21,860 bases of DNA from Bacillota bacterium (GTDB lineage Bacteria; Bacillota; Dethiobacteria; DTU022; UBA8154): the NCBI GenBank assembly GCA_003444595.1, contig DLUO01000117.1, positions 1 through 21,860 on the forward strand, given 5' to 3'. The translations under genes and the position numbers were made by a program. Shown piece after piece: positions 1-7,035 of this stretch. The notes beneath the pieces were generated by a model that saw only the letters and a program-made list of their open reading frames with translations, was not told the DNA's origin and did no database searches. Every line of letters starts with the position of its first letter. Within the stretch, counting starts at the first letter, position 1.

Positions 1-19
1 AGATGTGTATAAGAGACAG
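1..19 (+). other. Tn5/Nextera mosaic-end adaptor (artefact)
   Basis: The first 19 bases, AGATGTGTATAAGAGACAG, are exactly the hyperactive Tn5 mosaic end used in Nextera/tagmentation libraries, in the orientation that leads into an insert. This is untrimmed adaptor and not a native transposon end. No transposase gene lies nearby. Confidence 0.97.
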
Positions 20-69
20 ATTATATATTGATTAAGGAAAAACAGCAACCTGTGTTCGTACTATCACAT

Positions 70-120
70 GCTGCGCATTTGTTTTGATACAGCAGTTATT
101 AAACAGCACTGTTGCGCAGC
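70..120. repeat. 8-bp inverted repeat upstream of the polymerase
   Basis: GCTGCGCA at 70-77 and its exact complement TGCGCAGC at 113-120 could form a hairpin with a 35-nt loop, within which CAGT/ACTG could pair again. No T-run follows, so it is not an obvious intrinsic terminator. Apart from this and the promoter, nothing else is recognisable between the adaptor and the polymerase gene. Confidence 0.35.
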
Positions 121-159
121 AAGCTAATACGCTTTCCAAAAAATACATTTTAAAAATTC

Positions 160-188
160 TTGTTACAGGGGACAAATTGAGCTATAAT
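160..188 (+). promoter_or_regulatory. Sigma-A-type promoter of the Y-family polymerase gene
   Basis: A -35 box TTGTTA (160-165) is separated by exactly 17 bp from a perfect -10 box TATAAT (183-188). Transcription would start near 195, inside the LexA box, which would give tight SOS repression. Confidence 0.75.
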
Positions 189-193
189 TGCTT

Positions 194-207
194 CGAACGC
201 CAGTTCG
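194..207. promoter_or_regulatory. LexA (DinR) SOS operator
   Basis: CGAACGCCAGTTCG has the form CGAAC-N4-GTTCG, which is the Gram-positive SOS box seen in Bacillus subtilis. It sits directly downstream of the -10 box and 19 bp before the GTG start, where bound LexA would block transcription. This predicts DNA-damage induction of the polymerase. Confidence 0.85.
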
Positions 208-226
208 GATGGGGGCGTAAATTGCT

Positions 227-1462
227 GTGAGCAGAATAATTATGCTTGCTGACATGGAATCATTTTTTGCCAGTGTCGAGGTTGTCAAGGACCCCTCTCT
301 GCGCGGGAAGCCCGTTGCTGTCTGCGGAGATCCCGAACGAAGGCATGGAGTGGTCCTGGCGGCAACCAAAGAAGCCAAGGCTTATGGGATTAAAACAGGC
401 ATGGTCGCAGGAGAATGCGCCAGGTTATGCCCCGGGATAGTTTTCGTCAGACCCCATATGCAGGATTATATTAATGTATCTTTAAAGATAACGGAAATTT
501 TAGGGACGTTTACCGACCGGATCGCTCCTTACTCTATTGACGAGCAGTTTCTTGATATGACCGGGTGTCAAAAGCTTTTTGGGCCTCCTGAAAAGATGGC
601 TGGTCTTATAATTAAGAAAGTCAAGGAAGAAACCGGTATTAATTGCCGGGTCGGCATCGGAGAAAACCCCTTGCAGGCCAAGATGGCCTGTGACCGGTTT
701 GCCAAAAAGAATAAAGACGGCTTTTTCAGGTTGTCTCATGAGAATTACGCCTATTATACCTGGCCGCTTCCCATCAGGGACCTGTTTGGCGTAGGTTTCC
801 GCATGGAGCGAAATTTTTTTAATATAGGAATCAGGACTATCGGCCATCTGGCCGCCCTGCCTAGAGAAGATTTAAAACGCAGGTGGGGCGTTAACGGTGA
901 AGTACTGTGGCTTAATGCTCATGGCATTGATTATTCTACGATAGAACCTTGGGGAGACGCAAAAGGCAGCCGTAAAAGTGTGGGGCATTCCGTCACTTTG
1001 CCCAGGGATTACAGAACCAGGGAAGAGATTCAGATCGTATTATTGGAGATTACAGAAGAAGTTTGCCGGCGTGCCAGGAAGCTTGGTAAAGTGGGACGCG
1101 TGGTGAATGTGTACTGCCGGGGAGCGGACTTTGAATTAACTACAGGGTTCTCCAAGCAGATTAGGATGTCTGAGCCCACAGCTATAACGATGGATGTATA
1201 TGCGAACGTTTTGAAGATCTTTAACGCTTATTGGGATTGCAGGCCGGTAAGGGCACTGGGCGTTGCACTTTCGGGCCTTATGGATTTCAGGGAAATTCAG
1301 CTATCCCTGGTCGACCAAAAAGAGAAAAAAATTGCCTTTAGTAAGGCAATGGACTATATTAGGAACCGTCACGGCCTAACAAGCCTTTTCAGGTTGTCGT
1401 CGCTTGCGCCAGGTGGACTGCTTTTTGACCGGGCTAATAAAATCGGGGGGCATGAGGCATAA
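227..1462 (+). CDS. Y-family translesion DNA polymerase (DinB/UvrX type)
   Basis: The 411-residue product is a complete Y-family polymerase. It would copy past lesions at stalled forks with low fidelity. The N-terminal palm motif LADMESFFASVE carries the metal ligand D9 and an aromatic steric gate (F14). S103-I-D-E holds the second catalytic pair, D105 and E106. A helix-hairpin-helix and a little-finger domain follow. QLSLV at residues 358-362 matches the beta-clamp-binding motif. The GTG start is preceded by GGGGGCG about 10 bases upstream. Length and arrangement fit the UvrX/YqjW branch of Gram-positive phages and chromosomes, but the sub-branch (dinB or uvrX) cannot be fixed by eye. SOS control is predicted from the LexA box. 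Confidence 0.93.
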   Translation: MSRIIMLADMESFFASVEVVKDPSLRGKPVAVCGDPERRHGVVLAATKEAKAYGIKTGMVAGECARLCPGIVFVRPHMQDYINVSLKITEILGTFTDRIAPYSIDEQFLDMTGCQKLFGPPEKMAGLIIKKVKEETGINCRVGIGENPLQAKMACDRFAKKNKDGFFRLSHENYAYYTWPLPIRDLFGVGFRMERNFFNIGIRTIGHLAALPREDLKRRWGVNGEVLWLNAHGIDYSTIEPWGDAKGSRKSVGHSVTLPRDYRTREEIQIVLLEITEEVCRRARKLGKVGRVVNVYCRGADFELTTGFSKQIRMSEPTAITMDVYANVLKIFNAYWDCRPVRALGVALSGLMDFREIQLSLVDQKEKKIAFSKAMDYIRNRHGLTSLFRLSSLAPGGLLFDRANKIGGHEA

Positions 1463-1480
1463 ATAAAATTGCGCAAAGGG

Positions 1481-1624
1481 ATGAGTTTGTCAAAGGAAGT
1501 ATTGCCCCAACTATCCCAAAGATATTTCCGCCTTGCCCGCGACATGAGTCTCTACGCTGCTAAGCCCGATAATATATTCCCTGGTAACAATATATATATA
1601 TGGAAAAGTTGCAAATCTGTTTAA
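1481..1624 (+). CDS. Small ORF downstream of the polymerase, unknown function
   Basis: This is a 47-codon open frame 18 bases behind the polymerase gene. Starting at the ATG it puts AAAGGG directly against the start codon. Starting at the in-frame TTG at 1487 gives a 45-residue product with a spacing of about 6, which is more convincing. The product is fairly basic (RYFRLARD) and ends in WKSCKSV. SOS polymerase genes in Gram-positives are often followed by a small gene (for example yolD-like), but this is not recognisably YolD. It could be co-induced with the polymerase or be chance. Confidence 0.35.
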   Translation: MSLSKEVLPQLSQRYFRLARDMSLYAAKPDNIFPGNNIYIWKSCKSV

Positions 1625-1659
1625 GCTAAGGTCTGAATAACGGCTTTCTTTATGAGTGT

Positions 1660-2016
1660 CTATAATCCTGTCAGTGAGCGGATGAAAGAGGAAACAGCCT
1701 TCAGGTCGTTATAGCTCATGCGCTTTATCTTACGGATAATGTCTGTCTTAAGATCTGAAAGTGAAGTACCTGTAGCATACAGGCTCTCTCCCTTTAATAC
1801 CCAGGCAGCGGGATAACCGTAGGTGCTTTCAATCAGTTTGGCCAGCGGTTCTGAAATTGTTTTTTTCTTGCCGCTGGTCAGCAAATAAACGTAATTGGCG
1901 CTGATGCCGAGTGCCTTGGCAAAATTAACCTGCTTGAGTTCTTTTTCCTGAATGATTAACTTAATTCTATCTCCTAGGGTGGATGGCGGCTCATTGGCAT
2001 CTTTATTTTTTGACAT
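1660..2016 (-). CDS. Small XRE-family DNA-binding regulator
   Basis: This 118-residue protein has a Cro/CI-type helix-turn-helix at about residues 14-65 (KQVNFAKALGISANYVYLLTSGK is the recognition region). Its C-terminal tail, LKTDIIRKIKRMSYNDLKAVSSFIRSL, is a common dimerisation-like helix pair in small XRE repressors. The ATG overlaps the end of the upstream sensor gene by 14 bp and has GAGGTG 10 bases before it, so the two are probably translationally coupled. It may tune the same promoter as the LuxR-type sensor, but no target can be read from the sequence. Confidence 0.85.
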   Translation of the reverse strand: MSKNKDANEPPSTLGDRIKLIIQEKELKQVNFAKALGISANYVYLLTSGKKKTISEPLAKLIESTYGYPAAWVLKGESLYATGTSLSDLKTDIIRKIKRMSYNDLKAVSSFIRSLTGL

Positions 2017-3643
2017 TTTGTATTTTCACCTCTTCCATTATTTGGATATAGAGCATCAATTCCTTTCTCGATGTGACATTGAGTTTCATATAAATCCGTT
2101 TGTTATGAGTCTTGATGGTATTAATAGACAAACACAGTATCTCTGCAATTTCCTTGGCAGTGTGTCCCTGGATATATAGATCAAATACTGCACGTTCCGC
2201 CCGGGAGAGGGTACTGATGTTTTCCATGAACTGGTTAAACCGGGAAAGCACCGGGGCGGCCACATTTTTTGCTTCGTAAACCCGATGCGTGGAAATGCCG
2301 TCTTGAGCAGTAAGAAATTCAATCAGGTCGTCAATTTCTGGAATTCCCGTTTTGCTTACACTGGAAAGCTGCGACGTTTTGAGCAGGTTCAGGCCTTCTA
2401 CCACAGGCTTGATATATTTCCGGCTGAGCACTGCTGAAAGTGAAACGCTGACAACCATCAACAGGAAAAGCATAAAAAAAAGCATAGTATTATTACTGGA
2501 GAGCCTCGCGGAAAGCTCCTGCTCCGGCATCATCAGAGCGAGCGTCCATTTTTCATCCGCATAAGCTGAATCCTTTGGGTAAAGGGATATAGATTTGTGC
2601 AGCCCGGTATAGGAAGTGGAATCTGTCTGCATATAGGAATATAATGAATGTTTACCTGGTGAAACAGAAAGCGGGGCAGCGGACATGTTTGAAAGGTAAG
2701 CCGCATAGCTTCCCGCAAGAAGTGACCCCCCGGTATTCAGTTGGGCATCCTCTTCTGGGGAAAACATGCAGAAAATATGCTTATAGGTGCTGTTGTCCGG
2801 TGAATAGGAGAGCTTGAACAGCATGGAACTGACCTCAAAGCCGCAAATGCCAAAAACATGGCCGTTTGAATCAATCAAAGGAATACAGCAGAGCATGATT
2901 GCTTCGCTATTGTCTGCCAGGGTCATGCTGCGGCTCCAATAGTACAGCCTGGATAGAGGAAGTTCATGGTTTTTAGCTGTTTTTATTGTTTTCCAGTAGC
3001 ATTCCATGTCTTTTACCTGGAATTCCATTTTCCATTGAGGCAGTACATAGAGGCCGCTATTTCTGGCAATTACTGCTGGCCCGCGCATAAAGTGCAAGTG
3101 GGAGAAGGTGGAGCTTACAATGTTGGGTTCCATATTTTTAATGTACAAACCGGCACGTGAGTACTCTGCGTCTTCCAGTTCCGTATTGACAGTGGCGTCT
3201 AAAATTAAGAAGGTCCCACTGCTCCTGATTTTTTCCAGAGCATTGGTTAACTGTGACAACTCTTTTTCCAGAAATCTTTCCAGCAGTTCCGGGTACTGCT
3301 GCAGCTGATCTGCAGTAAACCCATGTTCAGCGAACTGTTTCTCCAGGCTTTTGGAAAGCTTCTGGGCAAGATCAACACCATAGACTGAAATATTACCGAA
3401 GTCCTGATAAACATCCTGGGAGATATGTTCAAGTTCGTTCTCCAGCAGACTGCGTGTTCCCTTTATTCCGGCTTGGAAGACCCCGCTGATCAACATGATG
3501 ATCAAAACGCCCGACATTACCGCCACTAGAAAGAGGAAAAAAAACGCAAATAAACGCAGGCGCAGGGATGCCCTACCGTCCGATACACGGGCGAATATAT
3601 TTTTGTATTCACGAATGGTATTTAACGGATCCAGTTTGGCCAG
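2003..3643 (-). CDS. Membrane-anchored sensor with LuxR-type DNA-binding domain
   Basis: This looks like a one-component transmembrane regulator. In order it has a short cytoplasmic N-terminus, TM1 (about 31-54, RLRLFAFFFLFLVAVMSG and on), a large extracytoplasmic domain of Cache-like size (about 55-380), TM2 (about 381-405), a linker, and a C-terminal GerE/LuxR helix-turn-helix (about 476-538). That last domain contains LSRAERAVFDLYIQG, TAKEIAEILCLSINTIKTHNKRI and MKLNVTSRKEL. The first ordinary start codon, GTG at 3526, falls inside TM1 and has no ribosome binding site. The frame stays open upstream to a TAG at 3646-3644. I therefore place the start at CTG 3643, which has GGAGG 8 bases before it. 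An ATG at 3658 is in frame but cut off by that TAG. The gene lies 24 bases behind the solute-binding-protein gene. Confidence 0.7.
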   Translation of the reverse strand: MAKLDPLNTIREYKNIFARVSDGRASLRLRLFAFFFLFLVAVMSGVLIIMLISGVFQAGIKGTRSLLENELEHISQDVYQDFGNISVYGVDLAQKLSKSLEKQFAEHGFTADQLQQYPELLERFLEKELSQLTNALEKIRSSGTFLILDATVNTELEDAEYSRAGLYIKNMEPNIVSSTFSHLHFMRGPAVIARNSGLYVLPQWKMEFQVKDMECYWKTIKTAKNHELPLSRLYYWSRSMTLADNSEAIMLCCIPLIDSNGHVFGICGFEVSSMLFKLSYSPDNSTYKHIFCMFSPEEDAQLNTGGSLLAGSYAAYLSNMSAAPLSVSPGKHSLYSYMQTDSTSYTGLHKSISLYPKDSAYADEKWTLALMMPEQELSARLSSNNTMLFFMLFLLMVVSVSLSAVLSRKYIKPVVEGLNLLKTSQLSSVSKTGIPEIDDLIEFLTAQDGISTHRVYEAKNVAAPVLSRFNQFMENISTLSRAERAVFDLYIQGHTAKEIAEILCLSINTIKTHNKRIYMKLNVTSRKELMLYIQIMEEVKIQNVKK

Positions 3644-3667
3644 CTAACCCGCCTCCATTTTATACCT

Positions 3668-5068
3668 TTATTGCATGACGGAAACAAATGCCTCAAAGTC
3701 TCCCTCGGTGGCCCGCTCGTAAGCCTCATTTGGTGGCAATATCTCCAGAAGAGCGAGATATTCTTCCCTTGAGCTTTTGGCCAGCGCTTTCATCTCCTGT
3801 TCGTATTTTTTACTTAAAGAGTTGTAAGCGTCAAAAACAGGAGGGATGAAAAAATCGTATTCCTGGTGTACCGTAATTGCTGCTTCTAATAGCTTTTTAA
3901 TATTTTCATTTTTGTGCAGCGAGCTCTCTTGCTCCGCAATGTTGTTAAAGGCCTGGTATGTCACCGGCAGGTACCCGGTGGAGGAGACAAATTTTAAGTT
4001 TTGTTTCGGGGCAGTAAACCATTTAAGGAAAACTGCGGCCGCTTTTTCCTTTTCTGGTGTGGAACTTGCTACAATCATGCCGCTCCCGCGCTGAATCGCC
4101 ACCTTTTCGCCGCCTTTAAATAACGGAAACGGCAGTACTGTATATTTTACCTGCTCGGTGGTATTGTCCGGGTAAATTATTTCTGAGCCATAGAAGAGGA
4201 TGCCTGCGGTAGAGCCTGTGGAGCAGATGATTTCTCCCGTCTTGGAAAGATCCGAGGAGTAGCCGTCATATATGGCGTAGCTGCCCTTTACGGCGGGCTC
4301 ATATATGCATTCCCAAATATGGCGGTATCGCGGTGAGGAAAGTTGTAGGCTTTCATTTTTGATTAGGTTACCTCCCATTTGCCGCATCCCGACCTGCGCA
4401 AGGTTGAAAAGGGAATCGGCCATATAAAAACTTTTTCCGTCGTTCGGGATATCAGGCGTCTGTGCATCCGTCCACTGATAGTACCGGAGCGAAGCCTCGG
4501 CGATGCCTTCAAAGGTGGAGAGGCTGTCGATGGTTATTCCGGTCGCACCAGAAAACCGGTTAAATAGAGTCTCGTTTAAAAACAGCACTTCGGTGGACTT
4601 GGCAATAGGGAAAACGTACAGCTTCCCGTCCAAGAGTCGCCCCTCCTCGACAAACCGGGGCAGATAAGCGGACAACTCTTCCTGTGTAAAGTGTTCGTCC
4701 AGCGAAGCCAGCATATTATTCTCCGCCAACATTATGGCTGTGTGGGGGTAGCATGTCGCAATGTCGGGCATATCGGGTGCACCGGGATCATCCGCTGCGA
4801 TCATTGCCAGCTTTTCCTGGATCGATGCGGAACCAGAAATAGAAGTGACACTGAGGATAATGCCCTGTTCTCTACCCTCCGTGTTGTTGAAATCATCCAC
4901 AAGCTCATCCATGGTGGTTTGCATCTGTCCGCCAAAATTGTGCCACAGGGTCAACGTCACTGGAGCGGAATGGTAGGGCGCTTCTAAGGAAGTGCAGCCG
5001 GATAGCGGGCACAAAGACAATAACAGGAGACATAGTATAGGACATAGTATAAGATGTGCCCATTTCAT
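3668..5068 (-). CDS. Extracellular solute-binding lipoprotein (ABC family 1 type)
   Basis: The 466-residue product has a lipoprotein signal peptide with lipobox LSGC (lipidated Cys25). The body is typical of family-1 (sugar/oligosaccharide-type) binding proteins: VTLTLWHNFGG near the N-terminus, PDIATCYPHTAIML, LDGKLYVFPIAKSTEVLFLNETLF, and AAAVFLKWFTAPKQN near the C-terminus. AAGGAGAGG lies 7 bases before the ATG. No permease or ATPase gene is beside it. Instead it is followed closely by the membrane LuxR-type sensor and the XRE gene, so a role as a ligand-presenting sensory partner is plausible, though this is inference. The substrate cannot be told. Confidence 0.88.
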   Translation of the reverse strand: MKWAHLILCPILCLLLLSLCPLSGCTSLEAPYHSAPVTLTLWHNFGGQMQTTMDELVDDFNNTEGREQGIILSVTSISGSASIQEKLAMIAADDPGAPDMPDIATCYPHTAIMLAENNMLASLDEHFTQEELSAYLPRFVEEGRLLDGKLYVFPIAKSTEVLFLNETLFNRFSGATGITIDSLSTFEGIAEASLRYYQWTDAQTPDIPNDGKSFYMADSLFNLAQVGMRQMGGNLIKNESLQLSSPRYRHIWECIYEPAVKGSYAIYDGYSSDLSKTGEIICSTGSTAGILFYGSEIIYPDNTTEQVKYTVLPFPLFKGGEKVAIQRGSGMIVASSTPEKEKAAAVFLKWFTAPKQNLKFVSSTGYLPVTYQAFNNIAEQESSLHKNENIKKLLEAAITVHQEYDFFIPPVFDAYNSLSKKYEQEMKALAKSSREEYLALLEILPPNEAYERATEGDFEAFVSVMQ

Positions 5069-5116
5069 AATAAGACCTCTCCTTAAAAAAAGCTACGAAT
5101 TATCCTTGCTTTAAAA

Positions 5117-5170
5117 AATCACCCCAAAAATCATCCCTTTTAAGAGCCTTCAATCACCCCCGGGGTGATT
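5117..5170. promoter_or_regulatory. AATCACCCC repeats and palindrome, candidate operator
   Basis: AATCACCCC occurs at 5117-5125, a near copy AATCATCCC at 5129-5137, and a perfect palindrome AATCACCCC-C-GGGGTGATT at 5152-5170. The starts of the three same-strand copies are 12 and 23 bp apart, so they lie roughly on one face of the helix. They sit 50-100 bp in front of the solute-binding-protein gene and downstream of its candidate promoter. The likely reader is the LuxR-type or XRE regulator of the same unit, but this is inferred from position alone. Confidence 0.6.
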
Positions 5171-5237
5171 ACAACCTATGAATATTTCTGTATTATTAAG
5201 AGGGTAAAAAAGTGGTTAGGGTTTACTCGTATGTTTA

Positions 5238-5266
5238 ATTTTAACAGGTATATCTAACTAAGTCAA
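5238..5266 (-). promoter_or_regulatory. Candidate promoter for the solute-binding-protein unit
   Basis: On the minus strand, TTGACT (5266-5261) and TAAAAT (5243-5238) are separated by 17 bp, a good sigma-A-type pair. The start near 5231 would give a leader of about 160 nt carrying the AATCACCCC repeats, which would then act as downstream operators. The 280-bp space between this unit and the divergent small genes holds these elements and no gene. Confidence 0.45.
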
Positions 5267-5349
5267 TTTTTTAAGTAAGAGATTTATTTAAGTAGAAATC
5301 ATAAAGTAGCTTTGCTTGAAATAACCTTGAGGGAGGTTGCCCCATATTA

Positions 5350-5511
5350 ATGAGAGATGAAAACCATACTCGACTTTTAAAAAATATAATCGAGTCTATT
5401 CTCAAGTTGGACTATGAAAACTTGCAAAAGTTGAGCGCATTTGTAGCCGGTATGGAAGCCGGAAAGCTTCCGTGTCACGGAAGATGTGGCTCCTGTAAGG
5501 AGGTGAAATGA
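5350..5511 (+). CDS. Cysteine-rich 53-residue mini-protein, unknown function
   Basis: This is a 53-residue ORF. Its N-terminal helix (LLKNIIESILKLDYENLQKLSAFVAGM) resembles the C-terminal tail of small XRE repressors, including that of the regulator at 1660-2016. It ends in KLPCHGRCGSCKEVK, a three-cysteine CxxxCxxC cluster that could bind zinc or an Fe-S cluster. GGGAGG lies 13 bases before the ATG, a longer spacing than usual. The TGA stop directly abuts the ATG of the zinc-ribbon gene, and the ORF's last codons carry that gene's AAGGAGG, so the two look like one translational unit. I do not recognise the family. Confidence 0.55.
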   Translation: MRDENHTRLLKNIIESILKLDYENLQKLSAFVAGMEAGKLPCHGRCGSCKEVK

Positions 5512-5844
5512 ATGCCGCCGATATTTACGCCGAAATATGCGATGAATGAGGAGAATGGCAAATACCGGTTTACTTTTTTTTGTGAGCTGAGTGGCGAAAG
5601 CTATACCACACCGGCAATTGCCGCCGACAGTATCGAAAAAGCCCTGGAGTTGGCACGGAATGATGCGAGGCCGCACTTTAACCGCTGCATGCGTTGCCAG
5701 AGATGGATATGTGATGCAGCTTATAATGAAGATGAAATGATGTGCCTGTCATGTGCGCCAAAAATAAACCCGACTCCTGTCAGCAACACCCGGGTTAATA
5801 AGGGGAGACATTTCTCCTCAGCATTCGGTAAGAAAGACAGTTGA
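5512..5844 (+). CDS. Small zinc-ribbon protein, unknown function
   Basis: The product has 110 residues. The N-terminal half (KYRFTFFCELSGESYTTPAIAADSIEKALELA) looks like a small beta-rich fold. The middle has CMRCQRWICDAAYNEDEMMCLSCAP, a Cys4 zinc ribbon with paired CxxC knuckles and an extra Cys. AAGGAGG sits 8 bases before the ATG. Its coupling to the Cys-rich mini-protein suggests a joint function. Such ribbons bind nucleic acid or protein, and nothing more specific can be said. Confidence 0.75.
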   Translation: MPPIFTPKYAMNEENGKYRFTFFCELSGESYTTPAIAADSIEKALELARNDARPHFNRCMRCQRWICDAAYNEDEMMCLSCAPKINPTPVSNTRVNKGRHFSSAFGKKDS

Positions 5845-6088
5845 AATATCGGCGAAGAAAAAAATAAAAAATTTTAGGGCGATTCAATGTTCTGGATGTC
5901 TGTGTAGTTACTGTGGTCTTTTTAAAGGCATTGAAATGGAGGCAAAAATAGTTCTTAATGGTTAAACGCTTGTTGTATAACCGGTATGAAGATGCCGGGA
6001 AAATCAAGAGGATGTTTTTTTGTAACGCTTAAGAGCCCAAAGCTCATCCAGGTATTATGAAATGAAAAAAGTAATGGAGGTTACTAAA

Positions 6089-6433
6089 ATGAATAATTTC
6101 CAAAGTCAGGAATCAATCCAGGAAACTTTCGAATCGTCGGATATTGAGAAAAACAAGACAATGGCGGGTTTGGCCTATATCATTTTCTTCTTACCGTTAG
6201 TGGCCTGTCCTTCTTCAAGGTACGCCAGGTTTCATGCCAATCAGGCGTTGCTGCTTCTTATAGTGGCCATTGTCGGCAGCATCATACTGGGGATTATACC
6301 AATTATCGGCTGGATATTAATGCCTATTTTTTACTTGGCCATCTTTATCTTATTCATTATTGGCTTAATTAACGGTTTTGGCGGCAAGGCCAAAAGATTG
6401 CCGATCTTTGGAAAATATAACATTTTAAACTAG
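6089..6433 (+). CDS. Small integral membrane protein (DUF4870/Tic20-like)
   Basis: The 114-residue product has a polar N-terminus followed by hydrophobic segments: MAGLAYIIFFLPLVA, then LLLLIVAIVGSIILGIIPII, then a long stretch to FIIGLINGF. The pattern of a first helix, a short loop with RYARFHANQALLL, and later helices is typical of the DUF4870/Tic20-like family of unknown function. I chose the ATG at 6089 because GGAGG lies 8 bases before it. The in-frame ATG at 6062 has no such site. The stretch 5845-6088 has no convincing gene, though a short Cys-rich frame crosses it. Confidence 0.8.
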   Translation: MNNFQSQESIQETFESSDIEKNKTMAGLAYIIFFLPLVACPSSRYARFHANQALLLLIVAIVGSIILGIIPIIGWILMPIFYLAIFILFIIGLINGFGGKAKRLPIFGKYNILN

Positions 6434-6489
6434 CGATCAAGCTGTTAAAAAAAGCATTATGTAAAAGGGAAAGAGGGGATGGAACAAAA

Positions 6490-6993
6490 ATGAAAAAAAT
6501 ACTGATTATGTTGCTGGTAATAGCGCTTGTTTTTACACTAACAGGCTGTGGAGTAAAAGACAATATCGAAAAAAAAGTTGGCGAAAAGATTACCGAAACA
6601 ATTATTGAAAAAGCGGTAGGCGATGAGAACACTAAAGTGGATATTGATGGAGAGACCATTACAATCAAAGGTACAGATGGCGGTGAGGTTAGCCTGGGTG
6701 GCACTAAATGGCCGGAAGTAGATTATCTCCCGGAGTTTAAGGCCGGGGATATCATCAGTGCGGCGAAAGATGGCGACGGCAATGTAGTGATAATCCTGGA
6801 AAAAGTAGAAAAAAAGGATTATGACAACTATTTGGAAACTGTACAGAAGGATTTTACAGAGGATGTCGCGCAAATGGAAACGGAAGAATTCACCCTGTTT
6901 GAAGGCAGAAACGGCAAAGGCAATGTTGTAGCGCTACAATATTTTCATCAGGATAAAACCTTTACAATTATCGGTAAGAAGGAAAACCAGTAG
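6490..6993 (+). CDS. Predicted lipoprotein, unknown function
   Basis: This 167-residue protein has a clear lipoprotein signal (MKKILIMLLVIALVFTLTGC, lipidated Cys20). A charged helical stretch follows (DNIEKKVGEKITETIIEKA), then a beta-rich domain (VDIDGETITIKGTDGGEVSLGG, WPEVDYLPEFKAGDIISAAKDGDGNVVIILE). It would be anchored on the outer face of the membrane. A small membrane-protein gene precedes it and a broken membrane-protein gene follows, all on the same strand with short gaps, so an envelope-related operon is plausible. The function is not recognised. Confidence 0.82.
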   Translation: MKKILIMLLVIALVFTLTGCGVKDNIEKKVGEKITETIIEKAVGDENTKVDIDGETITIKGTDGGEVSLGGTKWPEVDYLPEFKAGDIISAAKDGDGNVVIILEKVEKKDYDNYLETVQKDFTEDVAQMETEEFTLFEGRNGKGNVVALQYFHQDKTFTIIGKKENQ

Positions 6994-7035
6994 AACCTGA
7001 AGACTTAACAAAGACAAAACGAAAGGAGGGGTAAA

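Noticed and set aside
5941..6061. 24-residue ORF (ATG 5958) and the upstream ATG 6062 of the small membrane protein
   Set aside because: Neither has a ribosome binding site. ATG 6089 has GGAGG at the right distance.
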